Made by a program: the position numbers and the translations under genes
NCBI GenBank assembly: GCA_018398585.1
Contig: JAGTTD010000008.1
Location: 12,288,501 to 12,352,500 of the forward strand
DNA length: 64,000 nucleotides
Direction: 5' to 3'
Origin: Simmondsia chinensis
Taxonomy: Eukaryota > Streptophyta > Magnoliopsida > Caryophyllales > Simmondsiaceae
Notes under the pieces: generated by a model
What the model was told of the DNA's origin: nothing
The model's input: only the letters and a program-made list of their open reading frames with translations
Databases searched by the model: none
Shown here: piece by piece, positions 1-12,400 of the stretch
Numbering within the stretch: position 1 is the first letter of the stretch
Layout of the letters: every line of letters begins with the position of its first letter

Positions 1-174
1 GGTACTAAGAAAGATCAACCTGGTTTTAGCGTAGTCAACCTTAAAACATTTATGAAAAGAAATGAGCCTTTTGGTATGGCTAATCAAGCCCAACAAGCTT
101 TCTATACTTTTGACAGTAGAGAAAATTATTGGCATGTTGCGACTTGTATAAAACCAAGGGTTTGTTTGATATGA
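1..174 (+). pseudogene. C-terminal fragment of CACTA transposase (DUF4216-like)
   Basis: Frame 1 reads about 57 codons to a TGA at 172-174, including FMKRNEPFGMANQAQQAF and a later NYWHV. The same block occurs at 32270-32430 in the complete CACTA (NEPF/DEPF, ALQVFYTLDDERKEWHVV), which identifies the DUF4216-like tail of tnp2-type transposases. The gene is cut by the window edge at its 5' side. No acidic extension like that of the second copy follows. Confidence 0.75.
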
Positions 175-429
175 AGGAAGATAACATACCATAATTTGAT
201 AGGCAACCATCCAATGAGATATGAAGATGTTAACTTGATAGGAAGATGTTAAATTTGTTGTGGACATATTACTTAGAATTTTGCATAGATATTGGATTTG
301 TCTTTTTAGCTATATGAACTTTCAGGTTTTGTTTTGGATGATTTTCTTTTGTTGAGGATTAAATCGGACATGAATATTGGAGTTTTATTTTGGTTGCTAG
401 AGTGGATTTGGTCTGTTGGTGAATGAATA

Positions 430-1065
430 TGTATCAATGAAGAGAGTAGCTATATGATATTGTTGTTGGGAAATCCCTTGCCAATGGAATATTTTTGTTG
501 GAATACATAGAAAGCCTTTGTATCTTTTGCCACCATATACTGATTGTTGGAATAACCTTTTTACCAATAGAAATTTTTTCTTTGTTTTTTTCTTTCTTTT
601 GGCTGGTATACCCTTTACCAATACAAAAGTTTTTGTTGGTCATACCCTTTGCCAAAATACAATTTTTATTGGGAAATTTCACCAATAGAGAATTTGTTGT
701 TGGTAAACCCTTCATCACCCAAAAAAAAAAAAAAAAAAAAAAAAAAAACCACTTCTTGTTAATATGCATTTCACCAACAAAAAATTTTGTGTTGGTACTA
801 CCCTTTACCAAGAGACCTTTTATTTTCAATAGAGAATTTGTTGTTGGCCTACTCTTTAACAACATAGGATTTGTTTCATAATACCTTTTACCAACATAAA
901 ATTTTGTGGTGTAACTTCTACCAACAAATGAACAATTATGGCTATTGAGGAGTTATTACCAATGGTTTTAAAATTCTGTTGGTAAAGCCTTTCCTAACAA
1001 AAAAATTCACCATTGCCGACAACAATCCTGTTGTTGGCAATGGTCACTCTTTTTTTTTTTAAGTG
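430..1065 (+). repeat. Subterminal repeats and right terminal repeat of CACTA 1
   Basis: Variants of GTTGGTAAACCCTT and TTTACCAACA recur in both orientations about every 40-60 bp, with an A tract at 721-748. Dense short subterminal repeats are where TNPA-type proteins bind in En/Spm-like elements. The terminal repeat occupies about 1042-1065. The reading frames in this stretch are low-complexity by-products of the repeats and are not called. Confidence 0.7.
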
Positions 1066-1562
1066 AACCATGTGTTTATGAGTAACATGACTATAAAGCA
1101 TTGACTTTTAAAGTGTTGTATACAAATGGCATTCTATTCATTAAGAATGGTGTAGAATGATTATGAAGTATCCTAGATAAGACAACTATATTCTTAGGTT
1201 CAAGCTTTAGCGAGAATGTAAGAAAAGATGTGGGGTTTATCATAGGTTGCTTATGTTTTAAGGACTTTAGACATCTAACATTAGAATTTGTCTTGACCCT
1301 AGCAGCTATGGGAGTCATTTGGTGATGAAGTGTGAAGTAGTCTTTTATAGCTTGGTGCTCTATGAAAGTTGGATATTTAACAACTATGAAGTTGTAAAGT
1401 AGAATTGTTGACTTAGAAGGTTCCTTATAGATCAAAGCTTGTGAGGAAAAGAATGATATAGTGAGACATCGGTGTTGAAAATGATATAGTCAATAAGTTG
1501 ACTCATTCCTACAGGATAGTTATGCATTGCAGGGGTAATTAGGTTTAAGACAAGCGGGAGAT
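1066..1562 (+). pseudogene. Copia G, reverse transcriptase tail and 3' internal end
   Basis: Positions about 1105-1180 match, base for base over long runs, the reverse complement of the RT active-site region of copia B near 26760-26830 (GTATACAAATGGCATTCTA against GTATATACAGATGGCATTCTA). The stretch 1510-1562 matches the last internal bases and polypurine tract of B, ending GACAAGCGGGAGAT. G is therefore a plus-strand member of the B family. No frame remains open. Confidence 0.65.
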
Positions 1563-3030
1563 TGGTGAAATTGGTATACAAAAAAAAAAAAAAAAAAAAA
1601 AAAAAAGCCCAAATATTTTATTTTAATTATTAATTAAATAAAATTATTTTGTTTATTTAATATTTAATTATGTTTTATGAGTCAAATATACATGCGAGTC
1701 TTTTCTATAATGTTGCATGAGATAGACGTAGCCCACGATGAAGTATGAGGTTTGGTTTAAGTGGTCTATGAGACTGAGCCACATATAAATTTTAATCAAA
1801 ATAGTGGTATGTCATCAAAGTACGTTTGTAGTTGGTGGTAAGTTTGGACAACTTGTCCGATAAGACTATAGTATGATACTTTAGATGACTTCTCTTGGTC
1901 ATGTTGATAGGAATCCAAAAGTGTTACATTGGTGTTAAGAATTTGATTGATACACTAAACTAAACCATATGAATTACTTGTATCTAGATTACTATCAAAA
2001 AATGAGTAATTCATCTTATAATATTTAAACAATAACTTTAAATCTTGAGAACATTCTAAACATGTGCATAGAGTGTTAGTTATTTTGGTGGACTCGAAAG
2101 TTAGGTCTCTAATTTTGACAGAAATCTTGGGTAACAGCATAAAGTGTGGCAAGAATAGGTGTCCAACATGAAATTTATGATCTCTTATGAGATACAACTA
2201 TCCCCTTAGTTAATTCACAGATGTTTGAATAAATTCGATAAACTTTGGCCAAAGTGTTCTACGTGTTTGACATTTGGAATTAATATAAAATATGTATTTA
2301 TATTAAAGAATTATTAGAAAAGGGCGAGTCAAAAACTAAAGAAAAAGTTATGGGAAAATAATAGTAGTAGTCAGAGTTATTTTCTTATGCACATCTAATG
2401 TAAGGGTTAATTGTTATTATAAAAGTCATTTGAAGGTTATTCAATAATGGCATTTAATTCTAGAATGCAGTAATGTTTATTCAGTTGAATTAAATATTGC
2501 TAAGTTGTAACCAATATTTTTAACTGTTGATAATCAGATTTGACCCATTTAGAGCTAGAATTAAGTTTTTCCTAAGGTCCCTCAGCAAGCCTGTAACAGT
2601 AAACCGATAGAAAAGTATTTAAGATGAATTTATGAGATGAATAAATATATATTTTTAAAGCAAAATTTATTAGATGAATTATTTATTTATGAGATGGATT
2701 CATTTATTTTACTAGACAAATAATCCGGTGCATGAATTTACAAATGTGAGAATTTAAAAAAGAAAAAAAGGACACGCATAACAATCCCTTTTATCCAAGC
2801 GAAACATGTTTAACCAATCACGGCATGACACATTTCGCCCTGTGATTGGCGGACCATGCATTCACTGATCATAATGCTGGCCATCCTGCGAGCATTGGGG
2901 TCACCGGTATGGGAAATCCGCCCCTAACGGTGGGATCGAATGGAGCGCTACCACATGTGACACTCTAGAGAAGCCATTACCTATCCTAGATAGTTGGGCG
3001 CGCCAATCATGGGATGACACGTGATGATTT
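1563..3030 (+). repeat. Copia G 3' LTR (B family), right end degraded
   Basis: The LTR begins TGGTGAAATTGG directly after the polypurine tract, as B's 3' LTR does (TGGTGGAATT on the minus strand at 26328). Further matches to B-type and A-type LTRs are the TTATGAGTCAAA block at 1675, the GGTCATGTTGATAGGAATCC block at 1900, and the ACTTTGGCCAAAGTG block at about 2244. After about 2700 the match fades, and the right boundary is lost before the foldback at 3037. A pure A tract lies at 1581-1606. Confidence 0.65.
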
Positions 3031-3036
3031 GACCTG

Positions 3037-3520
3037 GTGCTGGGTGAGGATCGAGTGCTGTGGCCTCCGGCACAGCACACATACTACCTCCTCCCGAGAG
3101 AGAGCAGTAATTTTTTTATTTTAATTTTTAAAATTTAATTTATATAAAATAATTTTAATATATAAATTTATTTATTTGACTATTTATTATTTAGGTATCC
3201 TTTAAATTTTTATTATCATATCATTTCGATATTTTACACAAAAATTTAACGGGTACCTAAATGATAAATGGTCAAATAAATAAATTTATATATTAAATCA
3301 AAATAATTTGTTAACAAAACTTTAACTGATGCCTAAATAATAAATAATCAAATAAATAAATTTATATATTAAAATTATTTTTATATAAATTAAATTTTAA
3401 AAATTAAAATAAAAAAAAAATCACTAACCTCTTTCTTTCTCTCTCTCTCTCTCGGGGGGTGGGGCCACAGTATGTGTGCTATGGCAGAGGCCACATTACT
3501 CAGTCCTCGCCCCTCGGTGC
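3037..3520. mobile_element. Long foldback (palindromic) MITE-like element
   Basis: The left arm (about 3037-3200) is the imperfect reverse complement of the right arm (about 3340-3520). Both carry GTGGCC, AGCACACATACT, a CT/GA-rich block and an AT-rich block ending near ATTATTTAGG. A third partial copy of the AT-rich module lies between them (about 3250-3300). No reading frame is present and I found no clear TSD, so the superfamily is open. Confidence 0.6.
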
Positions 3521-3529
3521 TAGTTGCAC

Positions 3530-4289
3530 GTATATTTAAATTTTAGGATGTTGTTTTGATAGTTTAAAAAATGTTTTCTTTGTTTTAACATATTCAACAT
3601 CGAAAAAAAGACCTAATAGTTTGTCCAACAACTAGTACAAATAGGGGTCTTTGAATTAAATGTTTGGTATTCAACAAATTTCTGAAAATATATTTTTCAT
3701 AAACATAAAAAGAAAGATTTCCTCCTTGAAGATTTTCCAAAATTAAATATTTTTGGTGTCCAAAGAAGATCTCGCGGTCATGGTAGGTCCTCTCGGGCCA
3801 CAATTGCGGCCTATATTCTAGCCTGAATCCCTCATTTTATGTTTTTGTTTAATTTTTGAATTTTCATTTATGCTTTAAATTTCTCATTATTATGCTTTTA
3901 TGTTCTATATCATTATGAATATATTAGATTAGAAGTCATTAGATTTAGATTTACGAAATTTAAATTTATTCTGCAGTGCCATTGTAATCAAACTTGGGGA
4001 ATATTTTTTGAAATATTTCCGAACACATTGTTCTTACAAAAATTGAATTCAAGTGAATTTGGCTTCTTTGTGATGACTAGAAAGCCAATAAGGAAAAAGA
4101 AAAGTCAATTGCGGAAGAATATCCACACCTCACAACACCGTGACGTGTTGGATGACATGGCTTGGGCATTGAGGCGGGGTGGGAGAGCGCTTGTGGCCCT
4201 CCATGCCCAGTCTAGGCCTACAAGGTGGTGTATAAAGAGGCTTTGCCACCCTCAAATTTTTTATGTGGGATACAACCTTGAGTAAATTT
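3530..4289. other. AT-rich stretch without recognisable gene
   Basis: I see no protein family, repeat pair or RNA gene here. Two short overlapping frames near 4030-4370 have no recognisable motif. A GC-richer block at 4130-4260 stands out in composition but matches nothing I know. Confidence 0.4.
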
Positions 4290-5130
4290 AAAAAAATTGA
4301 AGCATCTATACCCCCGTATACCAACAAACAAAAGTCAGCTAAGAGAACGTTAGATGGACTATTTGTGTTCAAAATTGATTAAGTCATGTTCTTGTACGTT
4401 ATGGAGATACAATAGCTTATCAAGCTATGTTCAATTAGCCTCGATATGCTTGATAACCCGAGTTCAAACGTACAGGGAAGTTCTCCGCTAATTAATTTTC
4501 ACAAAGAGTTCGATAATGACTTGATAATAGCCTTTCATGGCAAGTTAATAGCTCATTAATAGTTTATATTAGCTTAGAAATGGTTCAATAATGGCTCGAC
4601 GGTAATTTGAAGAGCTTGGCTCAATAACGAGCTCAAATCAATAAATGGTCAGCTCCATTATCAGCTTGATTTAGATCCGTAATGAGCTCGGCTCGACTGA
4701 AAAATGTGATCAATTCATCTTGATTACCATAACCATTGAGTCGTGCCGAGTGGTTGTCACATACAATGCAATTTATTAAACAAATCTTGATTAAAGGTTC
4801 AACCGCTTGATAAGTGTGGCTCGAGCTCTAGCTACAGCGCTAAGGCTTATCAATCTTGATTTTAAAGAACATGCTTAGCTGGGGTCGACTCGTATACGTC
4901 CCTTGCGCTCAAGTAATATGTCTATATGATTGATATAATATACAATATTCATATATTTCCTCTGTACATCAATGACTAATGTATTTTTCTCTATAATATT
5001 AATTTGCGGTCCCTTTAATATAAAAAAACTACCAATACTCATATAAAGGCTTATGTTTGTAATAAAGTCAATTATGATTAACCGTTCAATTTACAACATT
5101 AATTGAGTGTAATAAACAGACGGACTTCAT
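4290..5130. repeat. Repeat rich in GAGCTCGGCTCGA-type motifs, possibly a non-autonomous hAT element
   Basis: Motifs such as AATGAGCTCGGCTCGAC (about 4680), GAGCTTGGCTCAATAACGAGCTC (broken copies near 4611) and GTGGCTCGAGCTC (about 4816) recur. This resembles the common plant hAT-derived MITE type with repeated GCTCGAGC words. Part of it (4380-4560) matches 5640-5826. The boundaries are not defined. Confidence 0.3.
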
Positions 5131-5220
5131 TTGACAGTTGCAAAACCTAGTCTAGGCCATGTGATCTTGGAAAATTGTGGAAAACTGTTGAGAATCAAAT
5201 ACATGTTTTGACTTTTAAAT

Positions 5221-5529
5221 AAGGGTTATTTATATTTTAGTATCATAATATTTTTAAAAATAATAAAAAAGATCATTACCTTTTTAAAAGCAAAATTGGA
5301 TTCTAATGGGATTCTAATGGTATAGAAGGGTACTTTTTTCATGTTACTGTAGCATTACTAGAAAGCAGTTGCCGCATCAGCCCTGTCGATGGGAATTATG
5401 TCGTCATGTTGGAGAGTGGCCTTTTTATAATGTGACAAAAATGTGGTGTCCTTTTTATTGATTCAAAAAGGTCAGGGTTCTTTTTATTATTTTCAAAAAC
5501 GTTGGAACACTAAAATGCAAAAAGCCCTT
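5221..5529. mobile_element. MITE with inverted ends GGGYTWTTTRYATTTTAGT
   Basis: The left end AAGGGTTATTTATATTTTAG (5221-5240) pairs with the right end, whose reverse complement reads AAGGGCTTTTTGCATTTTAG. The similarity extends inward about 75 bp through AAAATAATAAAAAAGA. At about 309 bp with no frame, it fits a non-autonomous inverted-repeat element. I could not settle the TSD. Confidence 0.55.
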
Positions 5530-5630
5530 TAAAGAACCTATGGTGGTATATATAATGCCTTAAGCATGAAAGAAAACACTCCAAAAGGAAATATTTCCAT
5601 TGTATTTCTAGTAATTATTTTCATCCTAGT

Positions 5631-5825
5631 GGAGGGGTGTAATCAAGTGAATGTTTGATAAATTACTCGTGTTCAAAATCGATTACAGCTCAATTGTGTT
5701 TATTTAGGGGGCTCGAGAACTTTTTTGGTCCAGTTCAATTAGGATAGAGATGAGCGAACAAGCCAAGTTTGAATGTACAAGGGGATTCTTGGCTTATTAA
5801 TTAATATTTACAAATAGTTTGATAA
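5631..5825. mobile_element. Truncated hAT-type MITE end
   Basis: The start AGGGGTGTAATCAAG at 5633 is the kind of end seen in plant hAT MITEs. It is followed by text similar to 4380-4560. It stops abruptly at the gypsy D integrase, and no matching second end is visible. Confidence 0.35.
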
Positions 5826-6246
5826 GGATTCGGTTTGGCCATCCGTCTGAGGATGATGGACAATACCATAGGCGAGAGACACATTCGCCATCTTCCTTAA
5901 GGTCTTCCAAAAGTGATTTATGAACTGCACATCTCTATCCTAGACAATGCTAGTTGGAAAACCCATGTAACTTACATACTTCCGAGAAATATAACTCGGC
6001 CCTCATTTTTTTTCTTGCACGATCTGGAGACACAAACTCGAGTCTGGTATGCATAACTGATTTCCCTGGAAGAGAAACCCGTCATGTATAGAATATCTAG
6101 GTGTTGAACAGAATTGAGCTTCCTACCAAATCTAGCCAAAGGTGAGATCATCTTGGTATTGTTCCACCAACTAATCAAAACCAACTACAGAAACTCTACC
6201 ATTGGACACGACGGGAGAAAGCCTACTTAAATCATCAGAAACCTAG
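5826..6246 (-). pseudogene. Gypsy D RNase H end, linker and integrase fragment
   Basis: On the minus strand the text first reads the end of RNase H (D-L-S-R), then a linker (V-E-Q-Y-Q-D-D-like), then integrase core motifs: FPTSIV, a degraded DRD, and HHPQTDGQTE at 5829-5858. In this family the integrase joins element cDNA to host DNA. The remnant breaks off at 5826 against a MITE fragment. Stops interrupt it, including one before the DRD motif. Confidence 0.8.
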
Positions 6247-7991
6247 TGTTGGGAAAATTTAATTTCAAAAACTAAATGTTTCCTAGATTGGTTCTGTCAA
6301 GCGCGGCGAAAATAACATTAAAATTCTATAATTTTAAATATATATATATATATATATATACTATTAAAGCATAAATAAAGTTGCAACTATTATAAGGAAA
6401 GCTTTAAAACAATAGTCATAAGGAACACCTGAATTATAGACAACCACTGTCACTCGGGAGGAATTATGAAGACCGCAAGATCTTCTAGGCAACGACCCGT
6501 TGACACCCGGAGTGCGGGCTACGAAAATATATACTAGACCCGTTGACACCCGGAATGCGGGCTACGAAAATATATACTAGGAGAAATTTCAAAGATAATT
6601 ACTTCTCTTTAATTTTTCAAAAAATTATATTTTTTAGCGAATTATTCTCATGCTAAATTAAACCCCTAATACACCTATTTATAATGGTCCAATGGGTGAA
6701 ATACCTTTTAAAAACCCAACGTGGGATTCTCATGGAAAACAAAAAAATTGTGTTTAAAAACCGTAAAACAATGTCGCATGAGCAGAGCAACGCGCGCTGT
6801 TTTGCGCCAGGCGGATAACGCCACATGGCGGATTTCGATTCGCTTGTGCCATAAGACATGGATTGAAGAGCAGGAGGACCATTGCAATTCATGTGTCGTT
6901 TCCTCATTAGTGCACCCACGGGCACACTAATCGCGATTAGCACTTTAAAGAAATTTTCCTTTTTTTAAAAATTTCTACATGTATAAAATTTTATCTTATT
7001 AATACTATCTGGTAAAAAAATTTATTCATCTTAAGAATTAATAATTCATCTTATGAATTACGTTTAGCAAAATTAACTTACATGAATTCAATTTAAACAT
7101 TTTTAATCACTGTATCTTTATAGACATATAGAGGAATCTCAGGAACAACTTATTTATAGCTCCAAATGAGTCAAATATAATTATCAATGCTTGATAACAT
7201 TGATTACTATTTTGTAACATTTAATTGCACTAAATAAGTATTATTGTTCTCTAGAATTAAATATAATTATTCAATAATTCCCAAGTGACTTTCATTATGA
7301 CGATCAACCCCTATATTTGATATATGTGAGGAAAAAAACTAATATCTCTAATTTTCTTACATCTTTCACCGTAATTCCTAACTCGCCCATCTTGAACAAC
7401 TCAATAATATAGAAAATAATCTATGTAGTAACCACAAATGTCAAACAAATGGAATACTTTATTCAAAGATTCCAGAATCTATTCATATGCCCTGTGAATC
7501 AATTAAGGGAACATCTTCATCTCGTTAGAGACTATAGATTTCACATAAAACAATTGTTCCACTATAGTTCACGTCATCAACCAACGCACGTAGGATTTAA
7601 GCCAATGCACTTTAACTTATCCATTTGGTACATTAAAGCAACGAGCAATCCATGCACGAGTTCAAACTATATCCAGGATTTGGAGTTATCATTTTGCATA
7701 ATTAATTTTTTTCTAATAGGAGTAAAGAAACAACTAATTCAGGTGGTCCTGCTCAGTGTTCTAATCATACAGACACTACCAATATAATTCTTTTAGATCT
7801 CTATCCATACGACCAAGTTATTTAAGCTTTATCAAATAAGTTGTCCAAATTCATCACTGACGCATATCACTAGTTTGATTTAAGTCTATTCGTGACTCAA
7901 TTCCATTGACCACTTCAACCCAACTTGACATATCATCTTGGACAATGTCCGTCTCATGGGACGTTTTAGAAAAACAATCACATGCTTGTTT
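6247..7991 (-). repeat. Copia B 3' LTR, first part
   Basis: It starts TGTTGGGAAAATTTAATTTC, matching the start of B's other LTR at 40724 (TGTTAGGAAATTTAATTTCC). The LTR continues at 26228 after the A1 insertion; the TGTTT at 7987-7991 is repeated at 26223-26227. Within it are a (TA)n run (6337-6361), a 43-bp tandem duplication (6495-6580) and a perfect triloop hairpin (7042-7060). The frames in this stretch are not coding. Confidence 0.85.
6495..6580. repeat. 43-bp tandem duplication inside B LTR
   Basis: Units 6495-6537 and 6538-6580 differ at one base and both end AAATATATACTAG. The corresponding place in the other B LTR (about 41010-41060) has one unit, so the duplication arose after insertion. 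Confidence 0.8.
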
Positions 7992-10253
7992 CATTGGGAA
8001 ATAGCATAAATTTTGTTGGAAAAATAAACTGTGATGCCCACTATTGGGTTCACAGTTCTCAACTATGGTCACAACAATAGGCACCTAGTAGAGCACTTAG
8101 AATAAGAGACTCTTCTCTCTATCTAAGCCCCCGGTCGAAGAGTCACGCTTCATGACACCTCATGTGCGAGAGTTCCCGCGTATAGGTTTATCTCTATAAA
8201 TCCTTTGCCCTAATACGGATTGCTGGGATGAATTTTTAAAAATTCTCTCCAAAGTTTACGCAACGGAATGGGTTTAAAATTCATAATTCTAAGCCTAGGA
8301 TTGGTTTAAAATTCCTAATTTAAAATCTACAAATTTAAATTCATAATTAAAATCTACTGATCTAAATTCTTAATTTAGATCTACAGGCCTTTTGCTCTAA
8401 TATATTCATAACAATACTTAAACTCAAAAAGGCATAATAAAAGATACTATAAATAAATAAAAAAGCAAAACTAAAAAAAAAAAAAGAAGAAAATAAGAAC
8501 ATACATGGTATTGCTCCAATTACAAATAATACCATGAAAATCGAGGCCCCTCGCTCTTCTATGCAATGACCTCAAACTGCCCGAAGGGTGAGCTCCGAAA
8601 AATATTAAATTAAGGAATGAAAAATTTCAACGGAAATTTTTCTCTCCAATTCGATCTTCGAAACTATTTTCAGAAACCCTAAAACTTGTTTCAAAACTAA
8701 ATCCCAAACTTCGGAATGAGCACCTCTATTTATAGGAGTATATCGGAGCAAAACAAATCTAGATTTTTCGATGTGGGATTCACATATTTAATTTAAAATG
8801 CAGTGTTTCAATTAACAATTAATCTAAAGGATGTGTTTAACCACTGGTCAAATCATGCGTCCTTTTACCTGTTCAAAATGCATGCCATGTGGCACATTTC
8901 TATTGGTCCACGCCCGAAGGCGCGAATCACCCCCTGGGCAGCCTCAGCGTGCAACACGTGTAGCGTGCTGATTGGTTGCCCGCGATATATGCGGATGGGC
9001 GGCCTGTTTTTTTGATTTTTCTTTTCTTTTTTTTAATTTGTTTGTTTCCCACGTGTAAAAATTCACCTATGAATTTTAATTTCCTAAAATTATGTTACTT
9101 TATAATTTTTAATTTTATTCATCTCATTAATAATGTTTGTCAAAATAAAATTTATCCATCTTATGGATAAATAATTCATCTCATGAATTCATTAATATTT
9201 TTTTGATGGCAATAAATTCAGAGGCTTACGCAGGAACCTCAGAAACAATTTGAATCTAGCTCCAAATGGGTTAAATTAATCATCTCATGAAATAATTTAA
9301 GTATCATTTAATGAGACATAATTCTACTAAATAAATCTCACTGCGCTCCAGACTTAAATTATTTATTTGATATCTCCCTAATAGATTGTATTGATGATAA
9401 TAACCCCTCCACACTATGTCCTTGATAAAGGATAAATATAACCACTTCTATTATCCTTCTCATCGCTTCTCCATTAGTTACTGACTTGCCCTTCACTGAA
9501 TAATTCATTTATACTTGAACATATTCATTGTATAAATTCCAAATGTCAAACACTTGCGATACTTTGGCCAAAGTTTCTGAACTATTTAAATATTTATGAA
9601 TCAACTAAGGGGACATCTGTATCTCATATGAGATTGTAGATTCCCTATTGAATACGTAATCCTTATCACACTTCACCCCGCTACCCAATGTACGTGGGAT
9701 TTTAGTCATTCGTTTAGACCTTACTTGTAGTATACCAAAGTAACTAACATTCCATGCACAAGTCCAGAATACCCTCAGGATTTAGAGTCGTCGTTCAAAT
9801 AGTACAATATGAATCACTCATCTCCGATAGTAATCTAGAAATAAGTAACCCACATGGTCTAACTCAGTGTGTCAATCTTATTAAACGCACTAGCCCAACA
9901 CTTTTGGATCTCTATCCGCATGGCCAAGACAAGTCATCTAAAGTGTCACGTTATAGTCTTCGCATACAAATAGTCCAAACTTGTCTTCAACTATAAGCCT
10001 TTCAAACAACAATCCATACTAGTTGTTCCAAGTCTATCTGTGGCTTAGTCTCATAAACCACTTAGAACAAACATATAAATTGGAGTCTGACGACTATACC
10101 CATCTCATGGATGTTTCCAAAAAGAAAATCACATGCAGTATAGATGCTCGCTTCCACAAATTTAACTAGGAAACGACCGCGAATTCAATCTTATTTATCA
10201 ATTAAAATAATATATCCCAAATAAATATGAATTTTAGGGCACTGTTCCTAACA
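7992..10253 (-). repeat. Copia A1 3' LTR
   Basis: This 2262-bp LTR is homologous over its whole length to 14751-16967, 21767-23969 and 23975-26222. The minus-strand TATA box (TATAAATAG) lies at 8726-8734, so U3 is on the high-coordinate side and R-U5 is about 700 bp. U3 carries an ACACGTGT-type box near 8957 and perfect triloop hairpins at 9151-9171 and 9173-9189. No gene is present; frames here are non-coding. Confidence 0.9.
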
Positions 10254-10268
10254 ATCTCCCATTTGTCC
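10254..10268 (-). promoter_or_regulatory. Polypurine tract of A1
   Basis: The minus strand reads GGACAAATGGGAGAT immediately before the 3' LTR. This is the usual copia plus-strand primer position. The same tract occurs at 16968-16982 (A2), 26329-26343 (B) and 1549-1562 (G). Confidence 0.8.
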
Positions 10269-12400
10269 TAAATCTAATTTATAACAAAGTTCATACTCAC
10301 CCCTTTTAAGTTTGAACCAAAGATCTATTGAGCCTAATTGTTAGTAAGAACAATTGCCTTATTATGAAGTCCGCAATACAATCCTGCTTGATATTCCTCT
10401 CACTAATGGGTTCCACTCCAAGGGTAAAGACATGCTCAGACGTGTAACGTTTATCACATATATTTGACTTGAAGTCTTAAAACAATATATCCAATTGGAA
10501 CCAACTCGCCACTTTGAAAGATCGCTATATTATATCTAGTCCTTCTTTAGTACAAGAGAAAACGCTTCATTGCCACCTAGTGCACCAGAATCGAGTTAGA
10601 CTGACACCTGCTTACTAGACCACAGCATCGAAAATATATGATCTCATGCACAGCATGGCATACATGAGGCTCCCACTGCCAAAGCATATGGAATATTCCT
10701 CAACTATTCCTCCTCTTGAGGTGCCATAGAATACTGCTCTAAATAGAAAAGGAACTCCATGCCCGAAAGGTAAAAAACTTTTCTTAGAATCCTCCACGCA
10801 ATATCTTGACGACGTTTTATAAATATAAGTGGCCAGAGAAAGACCCAACATCCTACTTTTACGACCTCACAGAAGCTTAATCCTAAGAGTAGATCTAGCT
10901 TCACATAAGTCTTTTATATTGAGCTTTCTTGACAGCCAAACCTTTACAGCTAATGACACCCCTACATCATTCTCAATGAGTAGTATATCGTTGACATATA
11001 ACACTAAGAAAGTCACTTCATTCTCTTAATGTCATTTGTACACGCATGGTTCGAGCAATCCTATTGTACAAAACTAGAAGACTTAATTGCTTCACTGTGG
11101 CTAAAAGGATCAGATTCAATGCCAAGGTCAACCATTAAGGCCCCTGCAGTGAGCTAGTCAGGTGTCCTGACAATCCTCCCGCCCCACCTAAGCTCTCGTG
11201 TATCTAGAACATTTTTGTTCCTATCAGTAGGCGCATCTAATACATCCACAATGTCTTGAGTTATGTCTAGCTATTTAGAATTAGTGTCATTTTCCTTTAG
11301 TACTATTTTATTTTTATTTTTGTAGCTGACTTCCAAAATACTTCTATAAGTATTTTGCATTGTATTTACAAAAGACCTTTTAAATAAAAAAACTATAGAA
11401 AAAAGGGTCCTTGTTCCAAATTTATCTGCAACACCATTCTGGTTGGATGTAACCAGAGTAGAAAGCTAAGATCTTATCTCATTTGCAGTTAGCAAAATCA
11501 AAAACTCACCCAAAAAATATCCACCACCTTGATCTGATCGAAGTGGCTTAACTTGTTTACCTAATAGCTTTTAAAATTCAACTTTCTACTCTTTGAATTT
11601 CTCTAAAAAAATTTCCAACTTATGTCTCATCAAATAAATATATCCATGCCTTGGGTAATCATCACTAAACGTGATTAAATACTCATACCTGCTTCTTGCC
11701 TGAACAGGTATTGGTCCACATACATTTATGTGAACCACCTTAAGCAAATCATGAACCTTGTTGCCTTTACTCTCAAAGACAGACTAGGGCATCTTTCTTT
11801 CTATGCAGGATTTACAGACTGGTAATGACCTCAAGTCCAAATCCTCTATCAGTCCATCTTTTACCAATCCTTAGATCTTGTTTGAATCAATGTGACCTAA
11901 AGGTTGGTACCTTGTGCAGGAATCATCACTTTCGAGGCGTTTTTTTTCGAAGATTGAACTAGTGAGCTTATGTCAGATTTACTTAAACAATTACCAGAGT
12001 TTTGAAAAGGAAATAACATAAATAAACAATTTATTCACATACATGTGCAAATAAACAATTTATTTCTCATATTAAAATTTTCATTATCAAAATCAACCAA
12101 ATAACAATTATCCATTAACCGAAATACAAAAATTAAATTCATGTACGACAAATGCTTAAATAATCAATCCTTTAAAACAAAATTCTATCACTAAAGTCTA
12201 AGCTAACCTCTCCCACACTTAAGACCACTATCATTGTATTGTCCCTGACCATCAGGTACAGCACCCGTCTGTAGCCTTTAGCCTAGCCTAAGCTCCTGTA
12301 ACATAATACAGGTATGGACAGTTGAACCGGAGTCCACCCAGTAGGAAATTGGTGGACTCTCAACTGTGCATGACTTAACTATGTGAGATATCAACATACC
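10254..12400 (-). pseudogene. Copia A1 pol remnant (integrase, reverse transcriptase, RNase H)
   Basis: Going right to left, the integrase region (about 11950-11390) shows a GAG-pre-integrase motif (PVCKSCIERKM), a core block F-S-D-D-Y-x-R-x-G-Y-I-Y-L-M and a QNGVA motif. A linker follows. The RT (about 11100-10600) shows the active site as Y-V-N-D (codons at 10987-10998) where Y-V-D-D is expected. The RT/RNase H junction block is next, with YALAVGSLMYAMLCMR near 10650. Numerous stops and frameshifts make it inactive. Confidence 0.8.

Larger units (their letters stand above)
1..1065 (+). mobile_element. CACTA transposon 1, 3' part (left end outside window)
   Basis: The segment starts inside a tnp2-type transposase tail and runs through repetitive subterminal DNA to a terminal repeat. 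The last bases before 1065 read GGTCACT, a T tract, then AAGTG. This is a slightly altered version of the right end of the complete CACTA at 27570-37076, which reads GGCCACT, T tract, GTAGTG. Only about 250 bp separate the transposase tail from the subterminal repeats, so the second (TNPA-like) gene is missing and this is a deletion derivative. It sits inside the RT remnant of copia G. The left end and TSD cannot be seen. Confidence 0.8.

Noticed and set aside
434..881. Frames on both strands (143 and 128 codons)
   Set aside because: They run through CACTA subterminal repeats and an A tract; composition is repetitive and no protein feature is seen.
4028..4372. Small gene with overlapping frames on both strands
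   Set aside because: No recognisable domain; likely chance frames in a GC-richer block.
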